Assembly: GCA_020881085.1 (NCBI GenBank)
Contig: JAJIYR010000075.1
Span: 1 to 12,411 of the forward strand
Direction: 5' to 3'
DNA: 12,411 bases
DNA from: Rickettsia endosymbiont of Bryobia graminum
GTDB taxonomy: Bacteria > Pseudomonadota > Alphaproteobacteria > Rickettsiales > Rickettsiaceae
Shown in pieces: positions 6,716-12,411 of the stretch. The notes below the pieces were generated by a model. It saw only the letters and a list, made by a program, of their open reading frames with translations, was not told the DNA's origin and did no database searches. The number at the start of each line of letters is the position of its first letter. The stretch's first letter is position 1. A program made the position numbers and the translations under genes.

Positions 6716-7132
6716 TTAAACCTCGACAAAACAATTAGGGGTTTCAAATAATTTAACTTTTAGAATCATAAAATCATTATCAGTTAATAATGTAGGTAGA
6801 ATATCATTTTTTAAATGTAATGCTATATTTTCTGCAGTTGGATTTTGTTGCAAATAATAGATTTTTTGACCAGTCCAGCTAGATATTTTATCACCAATTT
6901 CTTTATCTTGTTGATGTAGTATAAGGCTATGATCAAAATTATCATCTATCCATTTTTTAACTATAGATTTTAATAACCCAAAATCTATAACCATACCAAG
7001 AGAATCTGTAACATTAGAACCTGCTGTAACTTCTAATACATAACGATGTCCGTGCAAGAACTGGCATTTATTCTTATGCCCGATAACCCTATGCCCTGCA
7101 TCAAATTCAATTTTACGAGTACATTGTATCAT
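6716..7132 (-). CDS. queD: 6-carboxytetrahydropterin synthase / PTPS-family protein
   Basis: QueD converts 7,8-dihydroneopterin triphosphate to 6-carboxy-5,6,7,8-tetrahydropterin, an early step toward queuosine in tRNA. The 138-residue product has the T-fold family's zinc ligands H14 (FDAGHRV) and H27 and H29 (LHGHRY). The catalytic Cys C23 is arranged C-x3-HGH, the QueD-type spacing rather than the Glu-bearing PTPS-III variant that replaces FolB. D67-H68 (FDHSL), E101 (NPTAEN) and E130 (LFETPN) complete the active site and pterin anchor. No clear Shine-Dalgarno sequence precedes the ATG. It heads the queD-cutA pair. The specific assignment to queuosine rests on the Cys motif; no other que gene is in view. 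Confidence 0.9.
   Translation of the reverse strand: MIQCTRKIEFDAGHRVIGHKNKCQFLHGHRYVLEVTAGSNVTDSLGMVIDFGLLKSIVKKWIDDNFDHSLILHQQDKEIGDKISSWTGQKIYYLQQNPTAENIALHLKNDILPTLLTDNDFMILKVKLFETPNCFVEV
6721..6724 (-). promoter_or_regulatory. Ribosome-binding site for cutA inside the queD 3' end
   Basis: GAGG on the minus strand lies 7 bases before the ATG at 6713, within the last codons of queD. It decides in favour of the shorter cutA start and suggests coupling of the two genes. Confidence 0.55.
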
Positions 7133-7167
7133 ATTTTTTAATTTAAGTTGCTAATTTAATTATAAAG

Positions 7168-7295
7168 TCCGTCATGCTGAAAGCCCCCACTTATCATGCG
7201 TCAGTTTATTTCAGCATCTATAAGATCCAAAGCCTTGTTATCCTGAAACAAGTTCAAGATGACAAGCTTTGTTAAAACAAAAGCTGACGGATGAC
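7168..7295. repeat. Composite palindromic repeat between queD and atpC
   Basis: Outer arms catgcgtcagttt (7195-7207) and aaagctgacggatg (7280-7293) are complementary apart from two mismatches. Between them lies a copy of the short element with cagcatctataagatcc and gaaacaagttcaagatgac (7245-7263). Compared with the copies at 2218 and 7868, about 16 bases interrupt this copy after agatcc. A further partial arm, cgtcatgctgaaagc, begins near 7170. The region ends the ATP synthase cluster and may supply its 3' hairpin. No gene is present. Confidence 0.65.
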
Positions 7296-7378
7296 TTATC
7301 GTATAACTCTAGATTCTCTCTGCTGCTAGAATAACATAGGATTTATAGAAGTCTAGTATCAGATATTTCTAGGTAATA

Positions 7379-7777
7379 CTATTTTATACAATTAAGTAAA
7401 GATTGATGTCTAATAATATCTAATTTTATATTATCTATTTTTAGATTATCAGTTTCTTGATCTAGTATTTGTTTAAACTGAGCTATTTTACTAGATATTT
7501 CACTTGATTGTATATTTTCAATATTTATGGCAAATTCGGTTATTAGATTTACATTGGTGCCAGTAATTTCAGCTAATCCCTTATATATAAAAAATTTTAT
7601 TATATGATTACTAATTGAGATTTTGGCTATACCCTCTTTTAAATCAGCAATTAGTGGCTCATGATTTGGTAAAACTCCAAATTCTCCTAATGTTCCTGGC
7701 ATAGTTATCATTAAAGCTTGATCATCAAACACTACATTGTTGGGAGTTACAATTTTAACTTTGATAGTTTTGTCCAT
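7379..7777 (-). CDS. atpC: ATP synthase F1 epsilon subunit
   Basis: Epsilon sits in the central stalk, couples gamma to the c-ring and can inhibit ATP hydrolysis. The N-terminal beta-sandwich is clear, with VKIVTPNNVVFDDQALMI (7-24) and the family signature GTLGEFGVLPNHEPLIADLKEG (28-49). Residues from about 85 form the helical hairpin domain. At 132 residues it is near the usual length. It is the last gene of the atp cluster, 231 bases from atpD, a gap filled by a nested repeat. No Shine-Dalgarno sequence is visible before the ATG, so initiation may be weak or depend on upstream RNA structure. Confidence 0.93.
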   Translation of the reverse strand: MDKTIKVKIVTPNNVVFDDQALMITMPGTLGEFGVLPNHEPLIADLKEGIAKISISNHIIKFFIYKGLAEITGTNVNLITEFAINIENIQSSEISSKIAQFKQILDQETDNLKIDNIKLDIIRHQSLLNCIK

Positions 7778-7811
7778 TGTATCAATTCTAAATATTTATT
7801 AAGTGTTTAAA

Positions 7812-7975
7812 AATCGTCATGGCGAGCTATTGCTTTAGCAATTGTTTAGCCATCCAGAAAATATCTAGATCATGCTTGATTTATTTCAGTATCTAATAGA
7901 TCCCGAAACAAGTTCAGGATGACCTAGAAAAACTGGATAACCGAGTCGCCTTACGGATTCCTCGCCATGACGATT
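7812..7975. repeat. Nested palindromic repeat between atpD and atpC
   Basis: The outermost arms are a perfect 15-bp inverted repeat: aatcgtcatggcgag at 7812-7826 and its complement at 7961-7975. Extended arms run to ccatccag (7857) and ctggat (from 7933). Inside them, at about 7868-7925, lies a copy of the second family ending gaaacaagttcaggatgac (7905-7923), which also occurs at 2254 and 7245. The arrangement looks like one palindromic element inserted into another. It separates two genes of one operon without a gene in between. Confidence 0.8.
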
Positions 7976-8008
7976 ATTTTTAGTTATTCCTGACTTACTA
8001 AGATATAC

Positions 8009-10407
<2,399 letters not shown>

Positions 10408-11964
10408 TTACTTACTTTCTGTAGATAAAAACTTTTTAATAAAATTTTCTAAAAAGGTTTTTAAATTTTTCTCTATTTCTTCAGTAATTTGACCTTGTTC
10501 TTTAATAGATGCTAAAATATTATTATTATCGGTTTTTAATTGTTTTAATAATGTACTTTCAAATTCTTTTATTTGTTCAATAGGTATTTTATCTAAATAA
10601 CCTTTTACCCCAGTAAAAATACTTACTACTTGTTCTTCAATAGGAAAAGGATGATATTGGCTTTGTTTTAAAATTTCGCTTAACTTTGCTCCATGATCAA
10701 TAAGTTTTTTAGTTGTAGGATCTAAATCTGAACTGAATTGTGAAAAAGCTGCTAATTCTCTAAATTGAGCTAGCTCAAGTTTTGCTGTGCCTGCAACTTG
10801 TTTTATAGATTTAATTTGAGCAGCGGAACCAACTCTACTTACGGATAGACCAATATTTACAGCCGGCCTTACTCCTTGGTAGAACAAATCGCTTTCTAAG
10901 AAAATTTGTCCATCTGTAATTGAAATAACATTAGTAGGAATATAGGCAGAAACATCTCCTGCCTGAGTTTCAATAATTGGTAAAGCTGTTAGTGATCCTC
11001 CACCAAATTCGTCTGATAGTTTTGCTGCCCTTTCTAATAATCTAGAGTGCAAATAAAATACATCACCTGGATAGGCTTCACGTCCCGGTGGTCTTCTAAG
11101 CAATAGGGAAATTTGCCTATAGGCAACAGCATGTTTACTTAAATCATCATAAATAATCAATGCATGCATACCGTTATCACGAAAATATTCTCCAATACTG
11201 CAAGCGCTATAAGGCGCAACATATTGTAAAGCTACTGGATCAGAAGCAGTAGCTGCTACAACTGTTGTATATTCCATTGCTCCAGCATCTTCTAATTTTT
11301 TTGCTACTTGCGCTACAGTTGATCTTTTTTGTCCTATAGCTACATATACACAGTAAATTTTATTTTTTTCATCTCCTTCAATATGGGCTTGTCTCTGGTT
11401 AATAATAGTATCAATAGCAATAGCAGTTTTACCAATCTGTCTATCACCAATAATTAATTCCCTTTGTCCTCTACCTATAGGTATTAGGGCATCAATTACT
11501 TTAATACCAGTTTGTACAGGCTGATTGACACTTTTTCTCGTAATGATTCTGGGTGCTGTCTCTTCAATATTTCTAAAATTATCAGTTACAATTTCTCCCT
11601 TCCCATCAATAGGTCTTGCCATACCGTCAACAACCCGACCAAGCAAAGCTTTGCCAACTGGTACTTGTAAAATTTTCCCAGTTCTTTTTACAACATCACC
11701 TTGCTTTACATCAGTGTCATTGCCTATCAAGATAGCACTTACCGAGTCAGTCTCTAGGTTAATTACTAGCCCTTTGACATCTGATTCAAATTCAACAACT
11801 TCCCCAGCTTCTACTTTATCTAGGCCAAAAATTCTTGCTATTCCATCTTCAACAGTAACAACTTGTCCTACTTCTTGTAAATCACTAAGATAATTGATGT
11901 TAGAGATTTCCTTTTTTAATATTTCAGTAATTTCAGCGATTTTTAATTTTGGGGAAGAGACCAT
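10408..11964 (-). CDS. atpA: ATP synthase F1 alpha subunit
   Basis: Alpha alternates with beta in the F1 hexamer and holds the non-catalytic nucleotide sites. Its N-terminus binds the delta subunit. The 518 residues contain the beta-barrel (about 28-96), Walker A GDRQIGKT (173-180), Walker B ALIIYDD (268-274), the segment [20 protein letters not shown] (290-309) and arginine finger R377 in [10 protein letters not shown]. The Walker A loop in most alpha subunits is GDRQTGKT, so Ile177 is unusual. The ATG at 11964 has only a weak AAG upstream. It is the first gene of the cluster here. The usual upstream partner atpH is not present, and no trace of it is readable before the insertion sequence. 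Confidence 0.98.
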   Translation of the reverse strand: MVSSPKLKIAEITEILKKEISNINYLSDLQEVGQVVTVEDGIARIFGLDKVEAGEVVEFESDVKGLVINLETDSVSAILIGNDTDVKQGDVVKRTGKILQVPVGKALLGRVVDGMARPIDGKGEIVTDNFRNIEETAPRIITRKSVNQPVQTGIKVIDALIPIGRGQRELIIGDRQIGKTAIAIDTIINQRQAHIEGDEKNKIYCVYVAIGQKRSTVAQVAKKLEDAGAMEYTTVVAATASDPVALQYVAPYSACSIGEYFRDNGMHALIIYDDLSKHAVAYRQISLLLRRPPGREAYPGDVFYLHSRLLERAAKLSDEFGGGSLTALPIIETQAGDVSAYIPTNVISITDGQIFLESDLFYQGVRPAVNIGLSVSRVGSAAQIKSIKQVAGTAKLELAQFRELAAFSQFSSDLDPTTKKLIDHGAKLSEILKQSQYHPFPIEEQVVSIFTGVKGYLDKIPIEQIKEFESTLLKQLKTDNNNILASIKEQGQITEEIEKNLKTFLENFIKKFLSTESK

Positions 11965-12248
11965 ATATTACTTGCTATTAAATAATTTCAAATAAGTATT
12001 TTATCTATAATTATTTAATTTAAAAGTAATTTTTATAGAAATATACTGCTCATATTTAAAGGTGCCATCAAGTTAAGGAAAGTGGAATTTGCGTACTGCA
12101 AAATATAGAGAATAAATTATAGAGAGAAGTTTTACATTATCTAAACTTATATCTACTAAATTATTTTAAGATAATGCTGCTGAAGTTTCGGATGACCTAA
12201 ATTCTAACAAACACACCTATTAGCCATATTTCACTTCTTAAGAAGTAC
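11965..12248. other. Non-coding region between atpA and the right IS630 element
   Basis: All frames on both strands carry frequent stops and no family match. In particular no delta-subunit (atpH) C-terminus is readable on the minus strand. A minus-strand TATAAT (12116-12121) could be a -10 box for the atp cluster, but no good -35 box lies 16-18 bases upstream. A fragment near 12178-12196 (gctgaagtttcggatgac) weakly resembles the dispersed palindromic elements. Otherwise nothing is seen. Confidence 0.55.
12233..12246. repeat. Perfect 14-bp palindrome beside the right IS end
   Basis: acttcttaagaagt is fully self-complementary. It lies 2 bases before the candidate IS terminal repeat. It could be part of the element's end, of the target site, or chance. 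Confidence 0.4.
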
Positions 12249-12265
12249 ATAATACTACTATACTG
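12249..12265 (+). repeat. Candidate left terminal inverted repeat of the right IS630 element
   Basis: ataatactactatactg is the inverted counterpart (13 of 17 positions) of the sequence that follows the left transposase stop at 132. It lies 54 bases before the transposase start, as expected for an IS left end. Confidence 0.5.
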
Positions 12266-12319
12266 TTCATAAATGAAGGGTTGCAAAGATAGGAGAGCTA
12301 TTGTAGAGTTTAGGACATT

Positions 12320-12411
12320 GTGAGTAAGAATGTATTGACAGAAGAACAAAGAGAGAAGTTGAAGGAACGTCATAAGACAGAACGAGACGGACGCATAGGT
12401 GATCGTATTAA
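12320..12411 (+). CDS. IS630-family transposase, N-terminal end (partial, cut by window end)
   Basis: From a GTG start the frame stays open for 30 codons to the window end. The peptide includes VLTEEQREKLKERHKTERDG and then a GDRI motif, the opening of the helix-turn-helix DNA-binding domain of IS630 transposases. A stop lies three codons upstream in the same frame, and AGGA precedes the GTG by 4 bases. This makes GTG the best start, although the later TTG is possible. The catalytic domain is outside the window. The gene points in the same direction as the partial transposase at the left edge and opposite to atpA, whose promoter region it borders. Confidence 0.75.
   Translation, partial: MSKNVLTEEQREKLKERHKTERDGRIGDRI

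Noticed and set aside
6399..6734. Longer CutA beginning at 6734
   Set aside because: It would overlap queD and add residues not found in the family; the ATG at 6713 has GAGG at proper spacing.
7168..7975. CRISPR-like array from recurring gaaacaagttc blocks
   Set aside because: Copies are palindromic, irregularly spaced by hundreds to thousands of bases and differ in flanks; there is no regular spacer pattern and no cas gene.
11525..11893. Plus-strand open frame of 122 codons
   Set aside because: Antisense to the atpA N-terminal half, Ser/Thr/Pro-rich as expected from a shadow frame, with no domain.
11965..12248. Remnant of atpH upstream of atpA
   Set aside because: No frame on the minus strand shows a delta-subunit C-terminus; all are broken by frequent stops.

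Overview
The window is AT-rich chromosomal DNA that looks like an obligate intracellular alphaproteobacterium of the Rickettsiales, most likely Rickettsia or a close relative. The gene set points that way: an F1 ATPase block with an enlarged gamma subunit, DapE, a GltP-type symporter, an orphan TAXI protein and a small membrane protein after trigger factor. So do the short palindromic repeats in the intergenic gaps, which resemble Rickettsia palindromic elements. This placement is inference from protein character and repeats; no database search was made.

All housekeeping genes lie on the minus strand, so the order of transcription runs from high to low coordinates. At the right, atpA, atpG, atpD and atpC (alpha, gamma, beta and epsilon of F1) form the main block. 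atpA/atpG abut, atpG/atpD overlap by one base, and atpD and atpC are separated by a nested palindromic repeat. atpH, which normally precedes atpA, is absent; that place holds about 280 bases of non-coding DNA and then the start of an IS630-family element. Next comes a two-gene unit, queD-cutA, with 2 nt between the genes. Then comes gltP (dicarboxylate/amino acid symporter), a periplasmic TAXI solute-binding protein and a universal stress protein, packed like one operon and ended by a hairpin. dapE (diaminopimelate/lysine pathway) stands alone. It is followed by tRNA-Leu(UAG), tig (trigger factor) and a small single-pass membrane protein of unknown function.

Both ends of the window cut into IS630-family transposase genes on the plus strand: the last 42 codons at the left and the first 30 at the right. 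Just outside the left reading frame and just before the right one lie imperfect inverted copies of one terminal sequence. The roughly 12 kb between them is therefore flanked by two related insertion sequences in direct orientation. This is ordinary core DNA framed and peppered by mobile or repetitive elements, not a dedicated accessory island. The most interesting points are the gltP-TAXI-usp module without TRAP membrane subunits, the nested repeat inside the ATP synthase operon, and the missing atpH beside an insertion sequence.
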